Of a stretch of 64,000 nt of DNA, positions 37,545 to 46,441 are shown in pieces. Made by a program: the position numbers and the translations under genes. Under the pieces are notes generated by a model. The model was not told the origin of the DNA. It ran no database searches and saw only the letters and a list, made by a program, of their open reading frames with translations. Source of the DNA: Novosphingobium olei (GTDB lineage Bacteria; Pseudomonadota; Alphaproteobacteria; Sphingomonadales; Sphingomonadaceae); the NCBI RefSeq assembly GCF_012927405.1, contig NZ_JABBGM010000002.1, forward strand, positions 124,001 to 188,000, given 5' to 3'. Numbering within the stretch: the stretch's first letter is position 1; every line of letters starts with the position of its first letter.

Positions 37545-37629
37545 GCGGGCGTGGCGGAACTGGTAGACGCAGCAGGTTTAGGTCCTGCCATCGCAAGATG
37601 TGGGGGTTCGAGTCCCTTCGCCCGCACCA
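37545..37629 (+). tRNA. tRNA-Leu (anticodon UAG)
   Basis: Acceptor arms GCGGGCG (37545-37551) and CGCCCGC (37619-37625) pair fully, with discriminator A and an encoded CCA. The anticodon stem GCAGG/CCTGC encloses TTTAGGT, giving anticodon TAG, which reads CUA and related Leu codons. The long variable arm fits tRNA-Leu. It lies just before the trigger factor gene. Confidence 0.96.
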
Positions 37630-37695
37630 GAGCCGCCCGGCCGGCTCCGCCACCAACAAAATGACGTGACGTCTTACGAGAAAGTTGGATCACAG

Positions 37696-39258
37696 ATGCA
37701 GATCGTCGAAACCAGCAACGAGGGCCTGAAGCGCGCCTACACCGTGACCATCGCCGCGGCCGACATCGCGTCGCGCGTCGAGGGTGAGATATCCAAGATC
37801 GCCCCCCAGGTCCGCATGCCCGGCTTCCGCCCCGGCAAGGTGCCCGCCAACCTCGTGCGCAAGATGCATGGCCCCGCGCTGCACCAGGAAGCGCTGCAGA
37901 CCTCGATCCGCGATGCGATGGACAAGCTCGTAGCCGACCACAAGCTGCGCCCGGCGATGAACCCGGATGTCGCGCTGGCCGATGGCTACGAAGAAGGCAA
38001 GGACGCCGAACTGACCGTCAGCCTCGAAGTACTTCCCGAAATCACCGTGCCATCGCTCGACGGCATCAAGCTCGAAAAGCTGGTGGTTCCGGTCGAGGAA
38101 TCGCAGGTCGACGAACAGATCGAGCGCATCGCCTCGGGCCAGAAGTCGTTCACCGACGCGCCTGAAGGCACCGCCGCCAAGGATGGCGACCAGCTGATCA
38201 TCGATTTCCTCGGCAAGCTCGACGGCGTCGCCTTCGACGGCGGCACTGCCGAAGACCAGCCGCTCGAAATCGGCGCGGGCCGCTTCATCCCCGGCTTCGA
38301 GGAACAGCTCGTCGGCGCCAAGGCTGGCGATGAAAAGGTCATCACCGTGACCTTCCCCGAAGATTATCCGGCCGAAAACCTGAAGGGCAAGGAAGCCACC
38401 TTCGACATCAAGGTCAAGGCGGTGAAGCACCCGGGCGAATTCGAAGCCAACGACGATTTCGCCAAGATGCTCGGCCTCGAAAGCCTCGAGCAGCTGCGTG
38501 GCCTGCTCAAGGGTCAGCTCGAGCAGGAAACGGCCGGCCTCACCCGCACCGCGATGAAGCGCGCGCTGCTCGATCAGCTCGCCGCGGGTCACGACTTCGC
38601 CGTGCCGCCGTCGATGGTCGAAGCCGAATTCGCCCAGATATGGCAGCAGCTGGAACAGGAAGCCTCGAACGAGGAAAATCCTGAGGAAGCGCTGAAGGAA
38701 ATCGAGGCCGAGAAGGACGATTACCGCAAGATCGCCGAGCGCCGCGTGCGCCTTGGCCTGCTCCTGTCGGAAATCGGCCAGGCCAACGGCGTGCAGGTCA
38801 CCCAGCAGGAAATGGAAATGCTGATCCGCCAGGCGGCGCAGCAGTACCGCGAGCAGGACCGCCAGCGCTTTGCCGAATACGTCCGTTCGGAGCCCATGGT
38901 CGCTGCCCAGCTGCGCGCCCCGCTCTATGAAGAAAAGGTCGTCGACTTCCTGTTCGACAAGGCCGAAGTTTCCGAACGCGAAGTGACGCGCGACGAACTT
39001 CAGGCCGCGATCGAAGCGGACGAGAACGGCGCTGCACCGGCGAAGGCTGAATCGAAGAAGAAGGCTCCGGCCAAGAAGAAGGCCGCTGCCGCTGACGAGG
39101 CTCCGGCCGAAGCCGCTGCCGAGGAAGCCAAGCCCGCCAAGAAGGCGCCGGCCAAGAAGAAGGCTACAGCCGAGGACGCGCCGGCCGAAGCCGCTGCCGA
39201 GGAAAAGCCTGCTCCCAAGAAGAAGGCTGCTCCCAAGAAGAAGGCCGAAGAGGCCTGA
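37696..39258 (+). CDS. tig: Trigger factor with Lys/Ala-rich C-terminal tail
   Basis: Ribosome-bound chaperone and peptidyl-prolyl isomerase. Domains are the ribosome-binding region with the GFRxGK-type signature (RMPGFRPGKVPANLVRKMHG), the FKBP domain (DGDQLIIDFLGKLDGVAFDG, then ITVTFPEDYPAENLKGKEA) and the helical chaperone domain. From about residue 445 it carries a tail of repeated KKKAPAKKK and APAEAAAEE units, making 520 aa compared with about 430 in E. coli. The ATG at 37696 is chosen from the conserved MQIVETSNEGLKRAY start. Confidence 0.95.
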   Translation: MQIVETSNEGLKRAYTVTIAAADIASRVEGEISKIAPQVRMPGFRPGKVPANLVRKMHGPALHQEALQTSIRDAMDKLVADHKLRPAMNPDVALADGYEEGKDAELTVSLEVLPEITVPSLDGIKLEKLVVPVEESQVDEQIERIASGQKSFTDAPEGTAAKDGDQLIIDFLGKLDGVAFDGGTAEDQPLEIGAGRFIPGFEEQLVGAKAGDEKVITVTFPEDYPAENLKGKEATFDIKVKAVKHPGEFEANDDFAKMLGLESLEQLRGLLKGQLEQETAGLTRTAMKRALLDQLAAGHDFAVPPSMVEAEFAQIWQQLEQEASNEENPEEALKEIEAEKDDYRKIAERRVRLGLLLSEIGQANGVQVTQQEMEMLIRQAAQQYREQDRQRFAEYVRSEPMVAAQLRAPLYEEKVVDFLFDKAEVSEREVTRDELQAAIEADENGAAPAKAESKKKAPAKKKAAAADEAPAEAAAEEAKPAKKAPAKKKATAEDAPAEAAAEEKPAPKKKAAPKKKAEEA

Positions 39259-39298
39259 GGCGCGGCTCCTCTGGCAAACAGGGGGCGTGATTGATAGC

Positions 39299-39334
39299 AA
39301 GGCCCGGTACGCGCGATGCGTGCCGGGCCTTTTG
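39299..39334 (+). terminator. Intrinsic terminator after tig
   Basis: AAGGCCCGG (39299-39307) and CCGGGCCTT (39323-39331), extended by TACGC/GCGTG inside, followed by TTTTG. It terminates the trigger factor transcript. Confidence 0.85.
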
Positions 39335-39375
39335 CTTTGCCCGATGGCCCGTGTCGCGGGGGTAGGGGGAGCGGA

Positions 39376-39588
39376 GTGAAGCAGCCAGCCGCGCGCGCCA
39401 ACCGGCTCGATCGTGTCCTGCTAGGCGCCAGCTTCGTCGCTGCGGTTTCCTTCGTCGCCTGGCGGACGGGGCGCGGCTACGGGCTCGACAACGATACTTA
39501 CGCCATGCTCGCCACGTGGCAGGAAATGGTGCACCACGGCCGCTACGTCGCCTCGCGCTACACCGGCTACATCGATCCGCTGCCCTAG
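39376..39588 (+). pseudogene. Truncated N-terminal remnant of a polytopic membrane protein
   Basis: 70 codons from GTG 39376 (preceded by GGAG) to a stop at 39588. One membrane segment (VLLGASFVAAVSFVAWRT) is followed by GYGLDNDTYAMLATWQEMVH and GRYVASRYTGY. This is the pattern expected right after the first membrane helix of large glycosyltransferase-39-like membrane proteins. The rest of such a protein is absent; the convergent amidase begins 10 bp later. I read it as a gene fragment left by a deletion or rearrangement, but a small real protein is not excluded. Confidence 0.5.
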
Positions 39589-39598
39589 CGGCGTGGCA

Positions 39599-41092
39599 TC
39601 ATTCTCCCCTGCGCTTGAGCGAAGGTGTGGCCAGCGGCGCAGTGCGTGCGCGCTCGTAGGCGGCGCCGGCTTCGAGCACGCGCTTGTCGTCCCACGCTGC
39701 GCCGATCAGGCTGAGCCCCACTGGCAGGCCTTCAACCGCCCCCATCGGCACGCTGAGGTGCGGATAGCCTGCGATCGCCGCCAGCGAACCCGCGCCGATG
39801 CCGGACAGCCCGTGCGATTCGGTCACCATGTCGATCGGCCAGGCGGGCCCTTCCGTCGGCGCCACCAGCAGGTCGACCTTGTTTTCGCGCAGCAGGCGGT
39901 CGATGCCCTCGGGCCCTGCCAGCCGCAGCGAGTTGGCGCGCGCCTGCTCATAGGCGGCGCGATCGGTCGTCTTGTCGGCGAGCTCGAACGTTTCCTGCCC
40001 GAACCAGCGCAGTTCGGTGTCGGCATGCGCGCGGTTGAAGGCAATCACGTCGGCAAGGCTGCGCACCGGCGGCGTGCCCGGCAGGCCGGCAAGGTACGCG
40101 CCAAGGTCGGCGCGCAGTTCATAAAGCAAGACGGTGAATTCGTCGCGGAACATCGTCTCGTCGGGCTTGTAGGCGATCTCCACGATCTCGGCGCCGCCGC
40201 GCTTCAGGTCCGCCAGCGCCTGGTCGAACAGCGCGAGCACCTTGGCGTTCGACCCTACCTGCTGCCGCAGCACGCCGATCCGCTTGCCCTTGAGCGTCGC
40301 GGTATCGAGCCCTGCGGCAAAGTCGCCTCGGTGCGCATCGGCGGGGGCCGTCGCGGCATCGGCGGGATCGGTTCCCGCCATCGCGGTCAGCAGCAGCGCC
40401 GCATCGTGCACGCTGTTGGCCATCGGACCCGGAGTGTCCTGGCTGTGGCTGATCGGCACGACATGGGTGCGGCTCACCAGCCCGACCGTCGGCTTGAAGC
40501 CGACAATTCCGGCAACACTCGCTGGGCAGGTGACAGATCCATCGGTTTCGGTGCCGATTGCCGCCCAGGCAAGGCCCGCTGCCACCGCTGCCCCGCTGCC
40601 CGAGGACGAACCGCAAGGGCTGCGGTCGATGGCGTGGGGATTGTGCGTCTGCCCGCCCACCGCGCTCCAGCCGGAAACGGAATGGTCCGAACGGATGTTG
40701 GCCCATTCCGACAAATTGGTCTTGCCCAGGATCACCACGCCGCTTGCCCGCAGCCGTGCCACCAGCGGCGCATCGCGGCCGGTCACGTTGTCCTTCAGCG
40801 CAAGGCTTCCCGCCGTGGTCGGCATCGGGTCTCGCGTTTCGATATTGTCCTTGATCAGCACGGCGCGCCCGGCGAGCGGCCCCTTGCGCTTGCGCGCGGC
40901 GGCCTCCTGCGCCTCTGCGTCAGGGTTCAGCGCGATCACCGCGCCCAGCATCGGCCCGGCATCGTCGATCGCGGCAATGCGGGCGCGATAGTCGGCCACG
41001 CCGGGTTCAGCCAGCGCGGGGAGGGCGCCTGCGCCGGCAAGCGCAGCGCCAAGCGGCAGGGCAAGCAGGGTGGATTTCAGGCGGGCTGTCAT
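39599..41092 (-). CDS. Secreted amidase-signature family hydrolase
   Basis: 497 aa with an N-terminal signal peptide (ending GALPALA). The amidase signature triad is complete: Lys in GRAVLIKDNIETRD, cis-Ser in SPCGSSSGSGAAVAAG and nucleophile Ser in IGTETDGSVTCPASVAG. The domain is closest to secreted amidases of broad specificity; the substrate is unknown. It stands alone between tig and clpP. Confidence 0.92.
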   Translation of the reverse strand: MTARLKSTLLALPLGAALAGAGALPALAEPGVADYRARIAAIDDAGPMLGAVIALNPDAEAQEAAARKRKGPLAGRAVLIKDNIETRDPMPTTAGSLALKDNVTGRDAPLVARLRASGVVILGKTNLSEWANIRSDHSVSGWSAVGGQTHNPHAIDRSPCGSSSGSGAAVAAGLAWAAIGTETDGSVTCPASVAGIVGFKPTVGLVSRTHVVPISHSQDTPGPMANSVHDAALLLTAMAGTDPADAATAPADAHRGDFAAGLDTATLKGKRIGVLRQQVGSNAKVLALFDQALADLKRGGAEIVEIAYKPDETMFRDEFTVLLYELRADLGAYLAGLPGTPPVRSLADVIAFNRAHADTELRWFGQETFELADKTTDRAAYEQARANSLRLAGPEGIDRLLRENKVDLLVAPTEGPAWPIDMVTESHGLSGIGAGSLAAIAGYPHLSVPMGAVEGLPVGLSLIGAAWDDKRVLEAGAAYERARTAPLATPSLKRRGE

Positions 41093-41228
41093 CGCGCAGG
41101 CGTCCCCTCGGGTTTGCTCTTCGCCGCGAAGCTGCGTCGGCAGCGCGGTGAGGGCAAGCAGCGGCGCTAAAAAGGGTGCTGCCCGTTAGTGTCGGCATCA
41201 GGGTTTGCGCCGATGTTGGGTTAACGCC

Positions 41229-41258
41229 CTTGAACATCGCGCCGGGGCACGCGACATA
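41229..41258 (+). promoter_or_regulatory. Possible RpoH (heat-shock) promoter of clpP
   Basis: CTTGAA at 41229-41234, then a 17-bp spacer, then CGACATA at 41252-41258. The -35 element matches the sigma-32 consensus and the -10 matches partly. It lies about 30 bp before the clpP start. rpoH itself is encoded at 51883. Confidence 0.35.
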
Positions 41259-41286
41259 GGCCCTCGCAAATCACATGAGGAACATC

Positions 41287-41982
41287 ATGCTCGACCTGTT
41301 CGGCGCCACTGGCGCTCAAGGAAAGTTCACCACCGACCCCATCACCGGCGCTCTCATCCCGGTCGTGGTCGAACAGTCGAGCCGCGGCGAGCGCAGCTTC
41401 GACATCTATTCGCGCCTGCTGCGCGAACGCATCATCTTCGTGACCGGCGAGGTCGAGGACCACATGGCCTCGGTGATCATCGCCCAGTTGCTGTTCCTCG
41501 AATCGGAGAACCCGTCGAAGGACATCTCGATGTACATCAACTCGCCGGGTGGCGTGGTGACCGCGGGTCTCGCGATCTACGACACCATGCAGTACATCCG
41601 CCCGCGCGTTTCCACCGTGTGCATCGGCCAGGCCGCCTCGATGGGTTCGTTCCTGCTTGCAGCGGGTGAGCCGGGCATGCGCATCGCGCTGCCGAATGCG
41701 CGCATCATGATCCACCAGCCTTCGGGCGGTGCGCGCGGCATGGCCTCGGACATCGAGATCCAGGCGCGAGAGATCCTGCGCATCCGCAAGCGGATGAACG
41801 ACCTCTACGTCAAGTTCACCGGTCGCACGCTCGATGAAATCGAGAAGGCGATGGACCGCGACACTTTCCTCGAGGCAGAGGAAGCCCGTGCGTTCGGTCT
41901 GGTGGACAAGGTCTTCGAGTCGCGTCCCGCAACGGATCAGACCGGCGTCGAAGAAGGTTCGGGCGGCGCGCCGACGCCCTGA
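41287..41982 (+). CDS. clpP: ATP-dependent Clp protease proteolytic subunit ClpP
   Basis: Serine protease forming the 14-subunit chamber that works with ClpX. 231 aa from the ATG at 41287, which has AGGA at a good distance; an ATG at 41275 would add four residues. The catalytic triad is Ser118 ([13 protein letters not shown]), His143 (MIHQPSGG) and Asp192 (KAMDRDTF). clpX follows after a 148-bp gap with a strong hairpin. Confidence 0.96.
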   Translation: MLDLFGATGAQGKFTTDPITGALIPVVVEQSSRGERSFDIYSRLLRERIIFVTGEVEDHMASVIIAQLLFLESENPSKDISMYINSPGGVVTAGLAIYDTMQYIRPRVSTVCIGQAASMGSFLLAAGEPGMRIALPNARIMIHQPSGGARGMASDIEIQAREILRIRKRMNDLYVKFTGRTLDEIEKAMDRDTFLEAEEARAFGLVDKVFESRPATDQTGVEEGSGGAPTP

Positions 41983-41994
41983 TGAATGCTTTTT

Positions 41995-42029
41995 CCACGG
42001 TACCTTAAGCCGAAAGCAAGGTACCGTGG
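41995..42029. repeat. Long perfect hairpin between clpP and clpX
   Basis: Arms CCACGGTACCTT (41995-42006) and AAGGTACCGTGG (42018-42029) are perfect over 12 bp with an 11-nt loop that itself contains a GC-CGAAA-GC mini-stem. No T-tract follows in either direction; a TTTTT run precedes it. It is probably an RNA-processing or attenuating structure rather than a simple terminator. Confidence 0.6.
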
Positions 42030-42130
42030 GATAAGCCGGTTTACCTGTTTTCGTGTCCGGTTGATTAATGCCCTTGGGGTAGTAGGATGATCGGGCCCGC
42101 CTCTCGTGGAGAGGCGCCTGGGATTGAAGA

Positions 42131-43387
42131 ATGACCAAGCTTTCCGGATCGGATACCAAGAGCACCCTCTACTGCAGCTTCTGCGGAAAATCGCAGCATG
42201 AGGTGCGCAAGCTGATTGCCGGGCCGACCGTGTTCATCTGCGATGAATGCGTCGAACTGTGCAACGACATCATCCGCGAGGAAACCAAGGCAGGCATCGC
42301 CGGCAAGAAGGACGGCGGCGTCCCCACCCCGCGTGACATCTTCGAGACGCTGAATGATTACGTGATCGGCCAGGACCGCGCCAAGCGCGTGCTCTCGGTG
42401 GCGGTCCACAATCACTACAAGCGCCTGAAGCACAGCGGCAAGGGCGGCGACGTCGAACTGTCGAAGAGCAACATCCTGCTCGTCGGCCCGACCGGTTCGG
42501 GCAAGACGCTGCTCGCCCAGACGCTGGCGAAGACCTTCGACGTGCCGTTCACCATGGCCGATGCCACCACGCTGACCGAAGCAGGCTACGTCGGTGAAGA
42601 CGTCGAAAACATCATCCTCAAGCTGCTGCAGGCCAGCGACTACAATGTCGAAAAGGCGCAGCACGGCATCGTCTACATCGACGAGATCGACAAGATCAGC
42701 CGCAAGGCCGAAAACCCGTCGATCACGCGCGACGTGTCGGGCGAAGGCGTGCAGCAGGCATTGCTCAAGCTGATGGAAGGCACCACCGCCTCCGTCCCGC
42801 CGCAGGGTGGCCGCAAGCATCCGCAACAGGAATTCCTGCAGGTGGACACCACCAACATCCTGTTCATCTGCGGCGGCGCGTTCGCGGGGCTCGAAAAGAT
42901 CATCGCTGACCGTCTGCAGAAGCGTTCGATCGGCTTCGGCGCGCACGTTGCCGATCCGGACAAGCGCAAGGTGGGCGAACTGCTGCAAAAGGCTGAGCCG
43001 GAAGACCTGCTCAAGTTCGGCCTGATCCCTGAATTCGTCGGCCGTCTGCCGGTAATCGCCACGCTCAACGACCTCGATATCGAGGCGCTGGTGAAGATCC
43101 TGCGCGAACCCAAGAACGCGCTGGTCAAGCAGTATGCCAAGCTGTTCGAGCTCGAAGACGTCGCACTGACCTTCACCGAGGATGCGCTCGAGGCGATCGC
43201 CAAGAAGGCCATCGAACGCAAGACCGGCGCGCGCGGGCTTCGCTCGATCGTCGAAGGCCTGCTGCTCGACACGATGTTCGACGTGCCGACCGAAAGCGAC
43301 ATCGCCGAAGTCGTCGTCGACAAGGATGTCGTCGAAGGCCGCAAGGAGCCGGTGCGCGTGCTCAAGGGCAAGGAGGCCGCTGCCTGA
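42131..43387 (+). CDS. clpX: ATP-dependent Clp protease ATPase subunit ClpX
   Basis: AAA+ unfoldase that feeds ClpP. 418 aa. The N-terminal zinc-binding domain has Cys15, Cys18, Cys37 and Cys40. The AAA+ module has Walker [16 protein letters not shown], Walker [12 protein letters not shown] and the pore loop VGEDV region. The ClpP-contact loop ([13 protein letters not shown] region) is present. In Caulobacter ClpXP degrades CtrA; chpT of that pathway is also in this window. Confidence 0.97.
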   Translation: MTKLSGSDTKSTLYCSFCGKSQHEVRKLIAGPTVFICDECVELCNDIIREETKAGIAGKKDGGVPTPRDIFETLNDYVIGQDRAKRVLSVAVHNHYKRLKHSGKGGDVELSKSNILLVGPTGSGKTLLAQTLAKTFDVPFTMADATTLTEAGYVGEDVENIILKLLQASDYNVEKAQHGIVYIDEIDKISRKAENPSITRDVSGEGVQQALLKLMEGTTASVPPQGGRKHPQQEFLQVDTTNILFICGGAFAGLEKIIADRLQKRSIGFGAHVADPDKRKVGELLQKAEPEDLLKFGLIPEFVGRLPVIATLNDLDIEALVKILREPKNALVKQYAKLFELEDVALTFTEDALEAIAKKAIERKTGARGLRSIVEGLLLDTMFDVPTESDIAEVVVDKDVVEGRKEPVRVLKGKEAAA

Positions 43388-43424
43388 TCGGCAGCGCGGC
43401 TACAGCACCCGTCCAGAATGCATG

Positions 43425-43460
43425 AAGGGCTGGCTTCCGCAAGGAAGCCAGCCCTTCTGC
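43425..43460. terminator. Bidirectional hairpin between clpX and the fasciclin gene
   Basis: Perfect 14-bp arms, AAGGGCTGGCTTCC (43425-43438) and GGAAGCCAGCCCTT (43443-43456), around a GCAA tetraloop, between convergent genes. It is followed by CTGCTTG on the plus strand. Confidence 0.75.
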
Positions 43461-43483
43461 TTGATGCGATCGTCGCGCTCGGA

Positions 43484-44080
43484 TCAGTTAGGGAGCGAAA
43501 CCGCGTCGGTCACGTGGATCACGCCGTTCTTCTGGAACACATCGGCCTGCGTGACGGTGGCGGTGCCGCCCTTTTCATCGGTCAGCACAACCTTGCCGCC
43601 AACCACTGCCGCCGTCAGCACACCACCGGAAACCGTGGTCAGCTTGGTGCTGCCGCCGTCGGCCTTGATCTTGGCAATAAGCTGTTCGGCCGAAACGCGA
43701 CCCGGGACGACGTGATAGGTGAGGATTTTGGTCAGGGTGGCCTTGTTCTCGGGCTTCAGCAGCGTGTCGACCGTTCCCGCCGGCAACTTGGCGAAGGCGG
43801 CATTGGTGGGGGCGAAGACAGTGAACGGACCAGGGCCGTTCAGCGTGTCGACCAGACCGGCTGCCTTCACCGCCGCAACCAGCGTGGTGTGATCGGCAGA
43901 ATTGACCGCGTTCTCCACGATCGTGCGGCTGGGCAGCATGGCGGCGCCGCCGACCATTACCGATGCATGGGCGGCGTGACCGGAATGCGTGCTGGCAAGC
44001 GCGGGTGCCGACGCAAGGCTGCCGGCGGCAAGAGTAGTGGCAAGCGCCAGACCGGCGGTGCGAAGGGGGAAGCGGATCAT
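43484..44080 (-). CDS. Secreted fasciclin (FAS1) domain protein
   Basis: 198 aa with a signal peptide ([20 protein letters not shown]) and one FAS1 domain from about residue 50. The H1 motif is [17 protein letters not shown] and the H2-like region is [16 protein letters not shown], ending [16 protein letters not shown]1 proteins are surface or periplasmic adhesion-type proteins of largely unknown role in bacteria. It is convergent with clpX. Confidence 0.92.
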   Translation of the reverse strand: MIRFPLRTAGLALATTLAAGSLASAPALASTHSGHAAHASVMVGGAAMLPSRTIVENAVNSADHTTLVAAVKAAGLVDTLNGPGPFTVFAPTNAAFAKLPAGTVDTLLKPENKATLTKILTYHVVPGRVSAEQLIAKIKADGGSTKLTTVSGGVLTAAVVGGKVVLTDEKGGTATVTQADVFQKNGVIHVTDAVSLPN

Positions 44081-44266
44081 CGTGGTCTCTCCTCGTGTGG
44101 CGGGAAGAGACGCGGCAGATCAGGGGTACGGAGCACGCAGGCGGCGAGGGGATAGCCGGCACGCGACCGCAGATCCACGATCCGCATCGCCCCTTCCCGC
44201 ACTGGCAAGTAGGGACGATCCGTCAGCTAACGACCTGTCCCGAAGGGAAATTCGCGCGGGCGAACG

Positions 44267-45241
44267 TCAGACCACTTCTTCGCGGTGAAGGCGGCAGGCG
44301 TGGCTTTCCTCGGCCACTTCGATCTGCACCGTGGTATGGCCGATGCCGAAGTAGTGCTCCAGTTCTTCGGCCAGTTCATGCAGGAACGCATCGCCAGGGT
44401 GCCCGGCCGGCATGACGAGATGCGCCGTCAGCGCGGTTTCGGTCGTGCTCATCGGCCAGATGTGCAGGTCGTGCACGGCGGTCACGCCCGCTTGCGCGGC
44501 CAGGAACGTGCGCACCTTGCTCTCGTCGATGCCGGCGGGGACGCCAAGCAAGCCCATCTTGACCGAATCCTTCAGCAGCCCCCAGGTGCCGCGCGCGATC
44601 ACTGCCACGATGACGAGGCTGGTGACCGGATCGATCCACGTCGCCCCGGTCAGCATGATGGCAAGGCCCGCAAGCACGACCCCGGCGCTGACTGCGGCGT
44701 CGGCCACCATGTGCAGATAGGCGCCGCGCACGTTGATGTCGTGGTGCCGGCCGCGCATGAACATCAGCGCCGTGGCCATGTTGATGGCGATGCCGATCGC
44801 CGCCACGACCATCACCGGCCCTGCCTGGATCGGTTGCGGATCGAACAGGCGGCGCAGCGTCTCCACCGTGATCGCGCCGAGCGCGACGAGCAGCAGCGAC
44901 GCATTGCCCAGCGCGGCGAGGATCGAGCTCGACTTGAAGCCCCAGGTGAAACGTGCCGAAGGCGGCCGCTTGGCGAGCACGCTGGCACCCCACGCGATCA
45001 GCAGGCCGAGCACGTCGGACAGGTTGTGTCCCGCATCGGCGACCAGCGCCATCGATCCCGACAGGATGCCGTACACCGCTTCAACCACCACGAACCCGGT
45101 GTTGAGCACGACGCCGATGGCAAAGGCCCGGCCGAAATCGGCCGGCGCATGGGAGTGCCCGTGCCCGTGCGAGTGCCCGTGCGAGTGGCCGTGGCCATGA
45201 TCATGGCCGTGATGATGATGATGCGCGTGCGAACCGGACAT
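44267..45241 (-). CDS. Cation diffusion facilitator (zinc/cobalt/cadmium efflux), ZitB/CzcD-like
   Basis: Inner-membrane metal/proton antiporter of 324 aa with six membrane segments. The N-terminus is a His/Gly run (about residues 4-32, HGHSHGHSHGHGHSH) for metal binding. The transport-site motif MALVADAGHNLSDVLGLLIA in segment two and MVADAAVSAGVVLAG in segment five carry the paired Asp/His ligands. A cytoplasmic dimer domain ends the protein. The histidine run is encoded by a GC-rich near-repetitive stretch at about 45145-45230. Confidence 0.94.
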   Translation of the reverse strand: MSGSHAHHHHHGHDHGHGHSHGHSHGHGHSHAPADFGRAFAIGVVLNTGFVVVEAVYGILSGSMALVADAGHNLSDVLGLLIAWGASVLAKRPPSARFTWGFKSSSILAALGNASLLLVALGAITVETLRRLFDPQPIQAGPVMVVAAIGIAINMATALMFMRGRHHDINVRGAYLHMVADAAVSAGVVLAGLAIMLTGATWIDPVTSLVIVAVIARGTWGLLKDSVKMGLLGVPAGIDESKVRTFLAAQAGVTAVHDLHIWPMSTTETALTAHLVMPAGHPGDAFLHELAEELEHYFGIGHTTVQIEVAEESHACRLHREEVV

Positions 45242-45288
45242 GGGTGGACCCCTAGCGGTTTGATGCGGCTTGGAAAATGCCCTTGGTG

Positions 45289-45707
45289 CGCCAGGGGGCC
45301 TGTAAGCCGGGTTCTGTAGCGCCGACGGTATGCGATTGAGCGCACCGTATCGCCGCTGGCAGCCATTCCTCTAGGCAGGCCGTTGCCGGACTGCTCAAGC
45401 AATCAACCCGGACCGCTGGCCCGAAACTGGCCTGCCTCGCGCAAACGAGGCGCGCGGTCCCTATTCGATCTTGCTCCGGGTGGGGTTTGCCGTGCCGCTT
45501 CCGTTGCCGGTCGCGCGGTGCGCTCTTGCCGCACCCTTTCACCCTTACCCCTTCGAGAAGGGGCGGTCTGCTCTCTGTGGCACTTTCCCTTGACCGTCGG
45601 CTGACGCTTCCGGCCCGGCGGGTGTTACCCGCCACCCTTGTTTCGTGGAGCCCGGACTTTCCTCGGCATCAGACGAACTGACGACGCGGCTGCCCGGCCC
45701 CCCGGCG
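45289..45707 (-). ncRNA. rnpB: RNase P RNA (bacterial type A)
   Basis: Catalytic RNA that matures tRNA 5' ends. On the minus strand the diagnostic GAGGAAAGTCCGGGCTCC lies near the 5' end (about 45644-45665), and AGAACCCGGCTTACAGG near the 3' end. The outermost 12-bp helix P1 can be drawn between 45696-45707 and 45289-45300, which fixes both ends, giving about 419 nt. It lies 7 bp after the cell-wall amidase stop. Confidence 0.95.
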
Positions 45708-45714
45708 CGAGGGG

Positions 45715-46419
45715 TCACCTAGCATGCCCCATATCGCGTTCCAACAGCAGTTCGAACAACAGCGCGCCCAGTTGCCCGTCGATTTCGCCGGTAATGCGAT
45801 GAGGGCGCCAGCGCCGCTCGAACGCGCGGACGGCGGCGGCGGGATCGCTAATGTCGTAACCGAAGCGTTCGAGCGCGAGGAAGAAGGCGCCGTCGTTGTC
45901 GAACAGCAGGCGCATCTTGAGCTTGGGCTTGGGCAGGGCGAGGCGCAGGCGGGCGAGCATGTCCCAATCGAACAGTTCGCCCGGATCGGTCTTGCGGGCA
46001 GGGGCGATGTCCGAATGGCCGACAACGTTGGCACGAGGGACGTTGTGGCGCTTGACGATATCGGCCAGCAGCGGGGCGAGCGCTTCCATCTGCGCATCGG
46101 GGAAGGGGCGGTAGCCCCATTCGTGTCCCGGGTTGACGAGCTCGATCCCGACGCTGGCCGAGTTCACGTCGGTCACCCCGCGCCAGTAGGAGCGCCCCGC
46201 ATGCCAGGCGCGCTTTTCTTCGGGGACGAGGCGGGTGACGGTGCCGTCCTCGTCAATCATGTAGTGCGCGCTGACTTCGGCAGCGGGGTCGCACATCCGC
46301 TCCAGCGCTTCCGCCGCGCTCTGCATGCCGGTGTAGTGGAGCACCACCATCGTCACGGGCAGCTTGCGCTCGTTCCAGTTGGGCGAGGCGACGTCCCGGT
46401 GGATCAGCCAGCGGTTCAT
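45715..46419 (-). CDS. N-acetylmuramoyl-L-alanine amidase (AmiD-like)
   Basis: Zinc amidase cutting peptidoglycan stem peptides, 234 aa from the ATG at 46419. Amidase_2 features are VTMVVLHYTGMQSAAEALE (zinc His), WHAGRSYWRGVTDVNSASVG and VVGHSDIAPARKTDPGELFD (zinc His and catalytic region), followed by a small C-terminal peptidoglycan-binding-type domain. No signal peptide is visible, so it may act in cytoplasmic wall recycling. The frame is open to 46713, but that part overlaps chpT. Confidence 0.9.
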   Translation of the reverse strand: MNRWLIHRDVASPNWNERKLPVTMVVLHYTGMQSAAEALERMCDPAAEVSAHYMIDEDGTVTRLVPEEKRAWHAGRSYWRGVTDVNSASVGIELVNPGHEWGYRPFPDAQMEALAPLLADIVKRHNVPRANVVGHSDIAPARKTDPGELFDWDMLARLRLALPKPKLKMRLLFDNDGAFFLALERFGYDISDPAAAVRAFERRWRPHRITGEIDGQLGALLFELLLERDMGHAR

Positions 46420-46441
46420 GGCCAGCGGCTCAGCGGGCCAG

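Noticed and set aside
45252..45681. Several short frames between the cation transporter and the amidase
   Set aside because: They overlap the RNase P RNA, which explains the sequence.
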